DNA of 64,000 nucleotides from Dipylidium caninum (Eukaryota > Platyhelminthes > Cestoda > Cyclophyllidea > Dipylidiidae): the NCBI GenBank assembly GCA_017562135.1, contig QEYB01000936.1, forward strand, positions 620,001 through 684,000. Direction: 5' to 3'. Below are positions 1-11,892 of this stretch, one piece after another (the first letter of the stretch is position 1; the number at the start of each line of letters is the position of its first letter). The position numbers were made by a program, and so were the translations under genes. The notes beneath the pieces were generated by a model. That model was not told the DNA's origin. It ran no database searches and saw nothing but the letters and a program-made list of their open reading frames with translations.

Positions 1-2600
1 ATGCAAATTGGCAACTGAGTGATTGCGGGTTTTATGAATGAAAATTGAAAAATTTCTGCTGAAAAACATAACTTTATTTAAATAGGTTGTGTCCACTTTC
101 ATACAATTAATAATCGTTGCTCAAACGAACATGAATTAAACGTGATTTCATATTATTATTTTCATTAAAATTTCAGCTTTTAAGAAGTTCTAGATGAAAA
201 ACGAAGTAAATGGTGGGCTGGAGAGTGAAAAAAAAAGATGTGGGACTTTGCAGTATCGTGGTGGAAAAGCGACATCCTTATGACGATTCACCACTTCTGG
301 CACCGTTGCTTTAAGTGTACCGCCCAGCTTGGCGCGTTGTTTAAAGTACACGTCCGAATTAGCAAAGGTTAAAATGCAGATCTCCTTTATAATTCCACCA
401 GACTGACAGAGTAATATTTTTTGGCGAGTCTCTCCCTTAGGAGTTGTCTGGGCCGGTTCAAAGGTTCTAAATTGTAGACATTTCATCGCAAATAGTTAGT
501 ATTTCTGGAATGGGGTTAACTTTGTTGGGTTTCAGATGCGAGTCGCAGGTGCTAGTGTGTTGTGCCGAATGAATTTCCTTAAGCTGGTGAGAAATCCAAA
601 GATGGAGTTTCTACACACCTCCCGGGTTGTTAAACATTTTACAATGAGAAATTACTGAATCGAAATTTGGTACATCGAATTCGTCATTGCCTTTCTTTCA
701 AGGCTGCGTTCCCATCGGCGACACATGATTTCCTGTGTGCTCCCGATGGGTTCTTCCCTTTACGGAAGTAAAAGAATAAATTAAATCCTAATAGCACACT
801 AATTGCTTCCAATTTAAGTTGCAGTATAAATAAAAGCACGTAATCAAAAAAATACCAGTTTTTATGTTAATAAACGAGTTATGTCCAAACAAGAAGAAAG
901 AATATAGGTTAGGTAATGTAAACACCTTGAAATAAAAAATCAGCAATCACTTAGTCACCAACCCAATAGATAAGATTCACGAGCTTCTCTTCTCTACGGG
1001 TATATTGTCATTTTTAAGCATATTGCCCATTCCAGGGTTATGAATTATTGTGACAAATGAAAATGTGGTCAGTTTACTTGTTGTGAAAATAAGCGAAAGA
1101 CTTCCAATGAAATCTAAAAAAATTGGCCGGAATAGTTAGGTCCGAAGAGTGTGCTGATGTGTTTTCAAAAAGAAAAACTCCTTAAACGCATAGTCGAGGA
1201 AAATGCCATATTACGACGAAATAATTGGAGGAAAGTGTCTACCGCAGACTTATCTCTAACGTCCGAAATGACATGTATGCTTTTCAATGAGTTGAAATGA
1301 CTGACAAGAGAGACAATCACCCACCACAAGAAAATTGCTAACCCATCATCCAAGCTTTTATACCCCTATAAAATGATGGTTGAAGTAGTGCATTTTATGA
1401 CAGATATGAGCACTCGTATTGTAATGAATTCTTTTTTACGGTACTGTGTTCTGAACTCACGGGTCCATGATATTCGTCTGGCCTACAGTTGCGGAGAAAG
1501 AAACCAAACCTGGCGCCAAGCATTCGGAGATCCTTTGAGGCTATTCTCAAAAAGACCACGCCCAAGTGCCTGCTCTTGGTCGACAACAACGAATGTTGTT
1601 TTGACAGGGCATCGTAATTATAGTTGAGATAATATAAGAAAGTATTTATGTCGAACAGAGTTCATTCCATTTATGGAAATAAATGTAACGACAAAATTAT
1701 GAAAAAAGATGTTTTCGCGATGAGTTGGGTCACGTGTATCCGTTTGATGTGGCAGTATATTAGCGTATAAGGTTCAAAGTCTGGAAAAAACGCTACAAAT
1801 GCTTGTGTATTATTTCAGAGTAAAATAATAAGTGAAGAAATTTGATTTTTGAGTCAACTAATTATATGTGAACTGTGGCGATATTTGCGACCCCGGTGAG
1901 TGAGCGGAATTTTAGAATTGAATGCGAAATAATATAGCCCATCAGAACTTTCGAGACAATTTGAAATTGGAAAAAATCAATCATGTTTTGCCTCTAAACA
2001 GTGCGACCAAATAATAAAATTCAAAGTATTGCCTGTATTACATTAAGCAGTTGCAAATTTCACGTGTTTCATAACTCTTTATTTCACCTATTTTCTTCGC
2101 TTTGGAGGTTTCCGCACTTTTTAATCAGGCGTTCTCTGCAGTAGTCTTGGCGATGGAGGGAAGGGGTGGGTTTTAGGAAAATAAACCTTTACTTCTGGAA
2201 AGAAAATATCAGCAGCAAATTAATTTAATTAATAAGTAACAGAATGTGGAATTTTTTATTAGTATCAGTATCGGACACAATTAGTCAATGGTACTCCCCC
2301 CTAAGCACCTGATTCCACACTATCATTAGCCTTAGGGTTCTTCACCCATTTTAACCGAGGAGCTTGTTATGTAATGCGGAAAATTCCCCTCGACTGTTAT
2401 TCCTCCCACTGAATAATAACTCGTGAATAATCCCATTGATTAATTTCTTGCCTGTTGGCATCGCACTTCGCCTTTGCAGTTATCTCCATGATTCTGTCGC
2501 AGACACATCTTTGCCCATGCTGTAGCTATCCACTGAAAATGCATAGTGTCCGAAAACTTACTGAAAAAATTAACTACTTTATTATTTTTTCCCAACAGCA
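1..2600. other. Intergenic, nothing recognised
   Basis: AT-rich sequence with only short open frames on both strands; none shows a recognisable domain, codon pattern or splice structure. The last few hundred bases may hold the 5' UTR or a 5' non-coding exon of the EF-hand gene, because a good acceptor (pyrimidine run ending CAG) lies two bases before its first ATG. Confidence 0.5.
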
Positions 2601-4154
2601 ATGTTGCATCCTATGGCTTCCAACTTGTCCCCGGCACAAATGCAAGAGATATCTGAGGCGTTCGCACTCTTTGACAATGACAAAGATAACCGCCTATCTC
2701 CCTACGAATTTAAAGTTTTTTTTTGATTTTGCAATGTAATCCCGCTTCCTCTGTTCAAGGTTGCTTTGGTCGCCCTGGGTTTCGAGCTAAAGCCACCGGA
2801 ATTGGCCAATCTGCTAGAGTCCGTTGACTTGACTCCCAACGACAAAATTTCTTTCAAAGATTTCTTCTCTATCGGTTGGTGCTTCATCTCCTTCGAAATC
2901 CTGCGCCTACCTTTTACACTTCCCGCCACCTCGCTTTTTTTGCATCTTAAGTTAAGAGACTAATTCAAGCACGCGATCCTATCGCAGAAGTTGTTCAAGC
3001 CTTCAAGCTGTTCGACGAGGAGGCGAGTGGCAAAATCTCTTATCGAATACTCAAGAAAATTGCTAAGTAAATCATCTTCCAGATTTTATACTACTTACTG
3101 TGCTTTGAGTAGGCATTTTTGTCATTACCACATCACTGTCAAACATCTCTTGTCGAGTACCTTCTTTTATATGAACAAAGCGAATTTTTTCATGATGACA
3201 TCTTGCCAAAAAAAGATTTCCAAAGACCGTGGGTGTAGAGATAAGTGAATGGTTGCTTCAATCCTCGATTCTGATTTTCTATCCCACTGGCTGATCACAT
3301 TTTTCATGATACATCCACATTACTCTCGTCACCGGAGTGCCAAAGCATGTTATAGATGAAGTTAAACGCCTCATGATTCAGGATAGAGGCCAGCCATAAG
3401 ATTTCCCACCCTCTTCAGCTTCCCCTCCTCTTCACCTACTATTTATTCCAATGGCTTTATGGCTGGTGACGTGTATTTTCACAATCTCTCACGCTTCTGA
3501 GCTCCGCCCGGGCCTCCACCCAATATTTCACTCTGTAGAATCAACTCACGTTGGCTGTAGAGAACGAAGTCAGTTTTCCGGAGCCTCAACAACCCAAGGT
3601 CAAAAAGGAAACACACAGACACGTACACACAGACGAGTGCATACACATCCAGAAATAAGATTAGCCACCTTGTCAAGAAAGGCGTGCCACGTGTCTTTGT
3701 TCGTCAACAAGCATGCGTCATGAGTCCCATGGTCACAGAGCTGCTATCACTGGTTCGTTGTTGTTTTGCGTCCGACCCGGAAATGTGAATACTTTCAGTC
3801 ATAGCCACTTGGGCCAGACACCTTTGTTTAGTGTGTAGGTGATTAACAACAAAGGGAGGAGAGATTCTTTGCCCTCCAGTGTCACATCACTCAATGGTTG
3901 CGCCGGTTTGATGTCCATTTGACGTGAAATCTACACTTTGATCGGTCATATTACTTTTTGGGACGCAATCTCTTTTAGCTGTAATTATTTTCTTTAGAGA
4001 AATTGGTGAAAATCTCTCCGACGATGAGTTACATGTCATGATTGACGAATTTGACAGAGATGGCGACAGATCTAGTAAGTTCTGCCCTTATATGAATTTC
4101 TACCTACCAAATACAGTCTGTCTGGAGGAATTCATGAATATTTTGACCGAGTAG
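2601..4154 (+). CDS. Calmodulin/centrin-like EF-hand protein, five exons
   Basis: Calcium sensor of the calmodulin/centrin/troponin C superfamily. I join exons 2601-2714, 2760-2874, 2970-3066, 3998-4074 and 4117-4154; every junction has GT/AG and matching phase, giving about 146 residues. The N-terminus (SNLSPAQMQEISEAFALFD) is typical of centrins. Loop 1 (DNDKDNRLSPYE) and loop 4 (DRDGDRSICLEE) keep acidic residues at positions 1, 3, 5 and 12, so they should bind calcium. Loop 2 (DLTPNDKISFKD) is degenerate, and loop 3 (DEEASGKISYRI) lacks the acidic residue at position 12. The start follows an acceptor-like CAG at 2597-2599, so an upstream non-coding exon or a trans-splice site is possible. 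Introns are 45, 95, 931 and 42 bp. Centrin is the better guess over calmodulin; the exact orthologue is unresolved. Confidence 0.85.
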
Positions 4155-4970
4155 AGGAGAGCTTTCGCCTTTGACAACTTCACAATCACTTTATTTCTTC
4201 CGTGTATTGTTACATTTATTTCCTACCTCACTAAAATCTTTAATTTCGAAGTTATAAGATTTACCCATTGCTACCCATTGTCCTTTCTTCTTCTGGCTCT
4301 GTGGTTTCCCCACGCGACCACTCGGGGCGACTCCATAGTCAGTTGTCGAATGTCGAGTAGGACTCCTCGATTCCCTACCGCTACACCCGACTTCCGAGGC
4401 AGAAGAAAATGCGAGTAGCAGGGGCGCAGACCTCCAGTTGTTGTAGCCAGGCTTTCGTACAAGTCACCTTGGCCTTTCCGCCCATCCACCGGCTTGTCAG
4501 CCTTGGAATGCATGATTCATTGACTTGACTAGTCATCATCCCCTCCACGCTGCCCTATCTTATTACCCTCTGTCCGGCAACAGTCCCCTGCCCTGCGTGC
4601 AAAGGCAGTCCAGCTGTTGGCCCTGGACGGGACAGTCTTTCCCCTTAACACTGGCTTTCGCGTCAAATCGGTATGCCGTCATATCTCGAGGGAGAAGTGG
4701 CTGTCCAGGCTTCTGCATCAGACACAATGTGGACGATTATTCGACGCCTGTATTTACTCCCATGGCCGTGTCAAAATGCCGCCTATCAACACAGCCACGA
4801 TGATAGAGAAGAAAGGTGGGTTTTTGCCCCAGTAGTAGAACGTTGCGATAAGCACGGTAGCACCTGCCCAGTCCGACCGAATGATGGGGAAGGACAAACA
4901 AGACGATATCGTGGTGTGCGGAGGAATGGGGCGTCGGAATAGGTACAAGACTGAATGGTAGGAGGACTTA

Positions 4971-5135
4971 CAGGCTACGAGAACGCCTTCGAAATTTGGA
5001 CTGTCTTCCGTCGTCGCAAAGATAGCCTGCAGCCTTTTTTTCAACTCGGGACTTAATTTTATCGCCTTTTTGATGGCTGCCAATGCTTCGTCGTTAAGGT
5101 TTCGCCCCGACCCGCCTCCCGGCGTAAGCTATTAT
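4971..5135 (-). CDS. Possible exon of an unrecognised gene
   Basis: On the minus strand an open frame of about 53 codons contains the helix-like run LNDEALAAIKKAIKLSP followed by ELKKRLQAIFATTEDSPNF and then a consensus-like donor (GTAAGTCC) near 4972. The frame opens after a stop at about 5136, where TAG could equally be an acceptor. The composition (alternating K/A/L, amphipathic) is protein-like rather than random. I do not recognise the family and could not identify partner exons, so this may be chance. Confidence 0.25.
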
Positions 5136-5470
5136 CGTGATGGCTAAAATCGCCACTCCTCCTCATCTCAAAAACGAGGCCTCGTCGCCTAGACTGACAT
5201 CAGAACTATAAAGACCCGAAGAGACACGCACACGAGGCGCGAAGAGGACGATGATGATCCCCTAAACAGTTTGTCTAATATGATTCGTTTATTTTGTCCA
5301 CCCCGAGCTACACTCTCCATTTGGCGTAAATCTGGACGGACGGTGATTTCACGTTGCCGTGTTGTTCGTTAAGATAAAAAGGGGAGAGAGCAAATTGGGC
5401 AAACGTCTCCTCGTCCCCTCGCCTCACCAGCCTGAGAAGCTATTCCGCCCCGGTGACTCAGTGGGGAGGA

Positions 5471-5524
5471 AAAATGGGGGCTGGGCGGGGGCGGGGGCGG
5501 AGGGGGGGACGAGGGCGGTGGGGA
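5471..5524 (+). other. G-rich tract with quadruplex potential
   Basis: About 54 bases carry repeated runs of three to seven Gs on the plus strand separated by short loops (GGGGG, GGG, GGGGG, GGGGG, GGGGGGG, GGG, GGGG). This satisfies the usual four-run quadruplex pattern several times over. It stands out from the surrounding AT-balanced sequence and lies in a region without an identified gene. Confidence 0.7.
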
Positions 5525-8500
5525 GTGAAGGCAGTGAAGACTTTTATAACCTTCACTAAGTTTCGGTTTCCCAAGAAGCTCGCCGAGGCATTTTACGTCT
5601 CTTCTCGGGCGGTCATTTTCCTGTCGATTGAGGCGGGAGGAGGCAGTTTAAACTTGTGACGAGACTTTATGGACGCAAACAGTGATGCCGAGTTGGAGAG
5701 GAGGTCTGAAAAGAGGCCTTAAAAAAACACCAAATTCCGCACTGGCCAAATAATCGGCGACCAAGTTGCAGACACGTGGCCAGGTGTCTAGACCGATGAA
5801 AGTTATGCCATGTGCGTCCACATTTAGACGACGGTGGGACTTAAATTTACCCATCAATTGTCCACTTTCGCGGCCTGTCAGTCCTCCTTGGCTGTCTTCT
5901 TTTCCTGCATTTATCACTTTCATTCTTTGATAAAATTGCGGACTATGATAGTAACAGCTGGCCCTAACAACTGGATTTTATGGAACACTAAATTTGACGA
6001 CTTTTAGGCATTAACAGCGAGTTGTTTGGTCTATTAAACTGAGCTCAGTTTGCCTGGGATATCACAGTCGAACGGCAGCACTCAATTTCCCATATTAACC
6101 CAGGCAAAATAGAAGGCGGGCGTTAAATGACTCTGTGCCAGCAGGAAATGGAAGGAGAGATCAAAGGGAATTCCACAAAAGAGTTAGACACTCCGACCGC
6201 CTTCGTTGCCCGAACCTTGAGCCGAGTGCGCGAAAGGGTGTTTACGACAGAGGACAAAACTTTTGATGGGAAATAACGTTAGACGGCGGCATTGGCAACA
6301 ATGTTGTGGTACGTCGGTTGGTTGGCACGAGAGTACGAGTGGGGCATGACAACGGGAGACTGGCGAATTCTTCGCTATCGCAAACGCCACTCCAACGATC
6401 GACCGTCAGAGCCAGTAAGGTGCCTCGGTAGCGTGGATGTCGTGGCGGGCCTGAACTCAACCTACTACGTAGGTGCCTATCCGACCCTTCACGTTGGTTA
6501 GTTGTGGGTGGAATGAGCCCCCATAAGGGTCGGGTTAGTCATCGTAGTATGTAGCATTTGAATGAGAAGTGATGCGAGGATGATTTACGCAGCGGTCATT
6601 GTAATCTGTTCAAAGTAATGGCAGGCATGGGACGTTATCTAGGCTGTGCTGGGTCGAGAAACGTGGCCATGGGACTCATCATTTCGCCAATGGCCAAATA
6701 GTTTAGTTGGAAATAGGTTTAGCAAAACCCGTAATTTCGCCACATGTTGACGACCAATCAAAATGGCCCGTCCCTGGCGGGCACTTTATATTTGGCGCGA
6801 AATTTAATACAATAATATATACTGCTCCAAGAACTCTTGGACTCTACTTAAAGTAAATTACGGCTTATTATGAGGCAGTGACCTATTTACGTTGCAGATG
6901 TTCTACAGGCCACATTTCATCTTTAAACATTTCCAAACCTAAAATCACAACCGCGATGACTCATAGAAGATGGTCTTAACTCGCTGGCGGAGCATGTTTA
7001 TGCTTTGTTATCCTAGTTTGAGAGAGGGAGGAAGACCTAGGGGTTGCCAGTGTGAAGATGCAGAAAGAGGGAGAAGAAAAATGCAGGTGGCAAGGGAAAC
7101 GTTCGTAAGACGCAGAAAAAATGTTGGATTCGTATGAGTCATCAAGCGAGATGCGAGGTTTCTGGATTTTGGCTAATTTGAGAATGAAAAATGGCAGTAA
7201 CATGGCGAGGGAGGCCGTCATACGATTTCTAACCAGAGGAGGAGGAATGCGGGACGCAATTCTCGCTTGTTTACAGTCAAGTCGATTAGAGACGCCGTCT
7301 AGGCAGAAGACTCAACACGGCCACGCCTAGGAAAGGATTTAAAAGCCGCATTTTCAGAGATGAGATTCCGTGCAGTCACGATAAAGCAACCCGGATTGTG
7401 TTAAGCCCCTCAAAATCACGTTTGATCAACACCGATGTCAGAGTCTACTCATACGAGACTGAGATGCGCACGCCTCAACGATGTATGCGGGTTAATGACG
7501 TGGAGAGAGTTTAGTGGGGTAATAAACCTCGGGTTTGGCACAACCGATCAGCCATGCGACAGCGTAAACAGTGACTTCATGTTGGGTCAGTTGATTTGTC
7601 CTGCAACCACCGCCACCCCTCCTCGCTCTCTGGTCTGGGTGATCTGTGCACCCTCGGCGTTTGGCACTCATATACACACGCACACCCAAACGTCGATGCG
7701 TCAGAAAACTCGACTTTGAACGCCAACCTGAAAACCCTGTGGTTGAATAATGCGCCAGTGGCCCAAATAAAGATATCCTCGGACCACATTTCACTCCATC
7801 ACTATCGTTGCGGTGCAGTCACCCCGCGTGCAACTGTTCCCCCATGAGGTTCACATTTCAGGGCGCAATTCGAGATGCCCTTAGAGCCAAGCTTGATGGC
7901 GAAGCGAAGCGGTGTTACGCCGCACACCACGCCCGTTTGACACCGAAAATGGCTTCGCCACACTTGGCTCTTGAGGTGTGCCAGCTGCCCTGGCGCAGAC
8001 GTAAGTGACAACGAGAACCTCCGGCTCGTTCTTCAGGTCCTCAACCTAAATTTGCCCCCAATTAATGTTTGACTCGCAGACTGAGTGGTCGCGAACTCCC
8101 TTGGTGTCGAGAGAGCGAACTTGCGATCACTGAAGGGAGCGCAGGAACCAAGTGGCCACTCTAGCGCGTCCTCAGACGGGCGATTGTCACTATCGACAGG
8201 CCGTCACCGGACTGGAAACTACCTCCGCGAGCGCAAGATTAACAAAACAGCTCTCCCACATGCTCCACTTCCTTCATTAACTCCGCCTAAATTTCGGACA
8301 TCGGTTTAATAGAATGTCGGTCTCCATGGACGGTCACAGGAGCACCGGAGTAACGTGACACCCTAGACAACTCACGCACCCAAGGGTGGGGAGAACGTCG
8401 CAACCGCGTGGTAGACTGCCAGTACCTGAATCTCTCTCATATGATATAAATTGCTAGAAGACCACAAATATCAGGTAGGACGACACAAGGCCCTTCACAT

Positions 8501-8974
8501 AAGCGCAAACTCAAGCACACATCGCGACAAGTCAAAATTCATTTACGCCACCACCACTGCGCCAAGGTAACAGTCTATCAGTCCGGCTCTACAACGGTAG
8601 TTGTTCAAAAGTGTAAACGTCAGAATGATTTTCCCCTTGTTAGAAAGCAAAAGGGTATTCTCGACACGGATTCGACTCGGAAAACAATGACGGTAAGACG
8701 CGAACGGAGCAAGAGAGGGAATAAGAAAGTGTAGGCAGCGGACAAACCGTAGGGGCACCCGGAGGTTGACTGATCGGTTATTTAAGGTTAGACGAAATAT
8801 TCCACGGAACAGCGGGGACGGGGAATTGGTGGTGGAGAGTTAAGGGCGCGGCGTTATTTTGCAGTCACGATAGCGGAGTCGTCATCAGTTATGAAATCAA
8901 GGGGTTGGCGATGAATGCGAAGTCGTAGTGATGATGGAAAAATTGTACAAGTTAGGCAGAGGGGAAAGTGAGAC

Positions 8975-9998
8975 TTAACTTTCGTCTAGGGCGGCACCAG
9001 ATACGTCGCCATTTGCACACACATCCACATCAACAGATGAATGCGGCTGAGAAGAGTCAAGTCCGAGGTCGCCAAGCTTCTCCGAAAGTTCTACATCTAC
9101 CGTAGGTTCCTCCTTTAGATCCGAGAAAGAGAATGTTACCAATCGCGACTGGAAAAGGGGGTCACTGAGAATACATACCTCATGAACATCGAGGGCCTCT
9201 GCCTCAAGTTCGTGAGACACTTGAGAGTCGTCTACAAACTGTTCTTCACCAATCCTCTCTCGGTATCCGTTTGATGTTGGAGCCATTTCTACAACTGGTT
9301 CAGTGGTCTGCTCAGTGACTGTTGCATCTTGGCATGTTGTTCCCTGGCTGACCCTCGGCACCTCATCCGCCTGAACCTCCACGTCGCCAACTGCTTCCTT
9401 ATATTTACACGAAGTTCATATCAAATAGAAAATTTAGACAAAAGTACAGAAAGGTAGACTCCATTAAGCGTACCTTCCCTTCCAAATCGCCCTCCTTTTG
9501 AGGAGAGGCACCTTCATTGTCATCAGCCGGCTGTTCCGTACGATCGGACTTCTTAGGTGTCTTAACTTTCTTGAACGAGATCTTCTTTTGGATCCAGCTA
9601 ATTGGATTCTTCTTATGAGTAAGCTAAACAAGATATTACAGCTTTCAAAGTGGAGGAAAAACAGGTTGTAGACAGCACCACATTAAAGAAAGTACCTTGA
9701 CTTTCCGAGTCCCCATCATTTGCGGGAATCGTAGAAGCCGTCACATCGGCAACTGAACAGTCGCCATTTTGCTCATTTGTCGTCGGTGCCCCATCAATCA
9801 AGGGGACGGGCTCACCATTCCCGTTTTCTGAAGCACCTTTTAATTGAGTAATTCTGCCCTCGGGGGCAGCGGCTGTCTAAAGGGATACGAATCTGGGCTG
9901 AAATATAAAAAGCAAGAGGAGTTGCCGTAGTGAGACACTGAACTCACCGAGTCCTGGGTTTCCGGTGTAATAACAACCTTGGAGGATCTTCCTCCCAT
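8975..9998 (-). CDS. N-myristoylated MARCKS/gravin-like acidic protein
   Basis: Probable membrane-associated scaffold or calmodulin/PKC substrate. Exons on the minus strand are 9948-9998, 9696-9876 (optional, see below), 9474-9623 and 8975-9397. The start reads MGGRSSK, an N-myristoylation-type N-terminus. Exon 3 holds a basic, serine-containing segment (SWIQKKISFKKVKTPKKSD) resembling the MARCKS effector domain and the gravin/AKAP12 calmodulin-binding motif. The 140-residue C-terminal part is acidic and low in hydrophobics, as in MARCKS, BASP1 and gravin. Exons 1, 3 and 4 join in phase 0 and give 207 residues. The 181-nt second exon is open and has good splice sites, but it ends in phase 1 and would put exon 3 into a frame that stops after three codons. 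Family assignment rests on composition and motif, not on a folded domain. Confidence 0.65.
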
Positions 9999-11892
9999 TG
10001 TGAGTCAAGTAATAGCGTGAGGACACCAGGCGAACAAAAGCGACCACGGAAAACGTGGCGACAACAAAAGATGGCGGGTGGACATGTTAACACGGGGCGG
10101 GGGTAGGCTGCGCCTGACTCATACGCTCTCCATTGGCCCATTTGAATTGTACCTGTGGGTGAAGACAGACAGGCCATGCTATGAAATGACGCATTCAACG
10201 CAACGACAACCAATAACCAATCGAGTCGCCTCTTAAAGTGAAAGTCGTACACGCGCGCGCCTGGAGGCCGGTAAGATAGACAGGCACACCATCGAGGACG
10301 CGAATTTTTTGAGTTTCGAATTCGTGCCTGATGTCGTCATAGGGGTGCAAACTTCGTCTAGTTTTGACCAATTTTTTGAAAAAAAAAACAAAATAAAACG
10401 CTTTTCGCTTTATATTTATTTTCTAAACCTTTTATTGAAACAATATCAATGCGTGGTTAATAATCAATTTCTATATTACACAAATTCGCATATCTACGAA
10501 TCTACCGGTCTTCAACATGAAAATGTGTTGATTGTACCCGTTGGGTGAGGATATCCTCACTGGTCCTCGTCCCCGAGAATTTCAATGACTTTAATTTACG
10601 TTTGTGTTACGACGCAATTGTGTCTTTGACGACGCCGTTCCGGCGTATTTATTCGCAAAAATTATTATTATCATTAAGCATTATAAACCACCATTAATGG
10701 AACGTCTGCCATCAGAGAATGCGTATTCGGTTACGGATTCTAACATGTTAGCTATAGCACCCTCAACTTATTACGGGAAAAGCTCCAGGTCATGCCTAGC
10801 AAATCATGGATTTATACGTTCTATATTAGTCTCATGATGTTGAAATATCTTCAACTCGGTGAAAATTTAATGCACTTTCTGGCACTAAATCCCATGCACC
10901 CTTGGGAAAGTGAGTCACTCCGAGAATGCTCCTGGACAAGAGAATGAGGGAAGTCCGTTCAAAAGAGTATTTATGCTGGATGTTGGTTGACACCAGTCAG
11001 TGCTGGCCTCGACTCAACTGAGTCATTAGGTCAAACTAGTCTTCGAATAAGTACTAACTTGTCGTTGAGTTTCACATAAGGAGACTTCCATGCTCGGCTG
11101 TATGCTTCCGTTGGATGAATTAAGTCAACAGTGTAATTGAAACACCTTGTGCCGTCTTTTCACGCCTGCCCTTGCCAGTGCTCACACAGCATTCTTTTTT
11201 TATCGATAATATACTAACATAAATGCTGTGATCTGTTACAATTTGAAAATAACATGTTCACAATCTCCATCAGAGCCGCCTAAGCATCAAACTAGAATTA
11301 TGTTAAATTGCTACTATCACATATAAGTAGACATTTTTGTGGTGGATGTGACATGGAATGTGATGGTCTGCATAAAGATACATTTCTTATTTCGAAGGAT
11401 TTTAGGGAGATTGACGTGTTCGTACATTCATTCGGCGGAGAAATTAGCGCGGGAGTGTTGTATGGTTAGAAAGGTAAAAGTACTTCCATCCGATTGGTTC
11501 ATTATCTAAGCTACCGAGGCCATTTAGGGTCAAGCAAACACATTCGGTTGAGGGGAACAACTATATTCACTTTCGTGCTAACTTGGTAAGAGTCGCAAGC
11601 TTAGTGCCCTGAGCTAATGATTTACTTCCTTTTTTACCTTTCAAACCTAACTATTACAAGTTTGGGAATTAATTTCTTGCTGTTGCTGTATGCTAAATGA
11701 GTCGGAGCGCGGTGGAGGGAGAGCGTTTCTCTAACCCATCTCCCCACGTCTGACAACTCTTTGCTCCTTTTAATAACTTATAACGAAGTGACAAGTAAAC
11801 TAATTCGCGTTTATCCACCTAGATGAACTAGATTAGCTGGTTCTCTACTATTCTAACGTTTAATGAAGTAATCAAACATTTTGTAGATTTCT
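9999..11892. promoter_or_regulatory. Intergenic region between divergent genes
   Basis: This separates the start of the minus-strand MARCKS/gravin-like gene from the plus-strand CAP gene and should contain both promoters. The first 250 bases are comparatively GC-rich and probably hold the 5' UTR and promoter of the former. The rest is AT-rich. I see no further gene. Confidence 0.4.

Larger units (their letters stand above)
4155..8974. other. Long stretch without a confident gene
   Basis: No open frame here resembles a known family. It contains a G-rich tract (about 5471-5524) and one possible minus-strand exon near 5.0-5.1 kb, both listed separately. Many short overlapping frames on both strands look like chance frames in GC-richer DNA. 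The right-hand part is downstream (3') of the minus-strand MARCKS/gravin-like gene. Confidence 0.4.
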
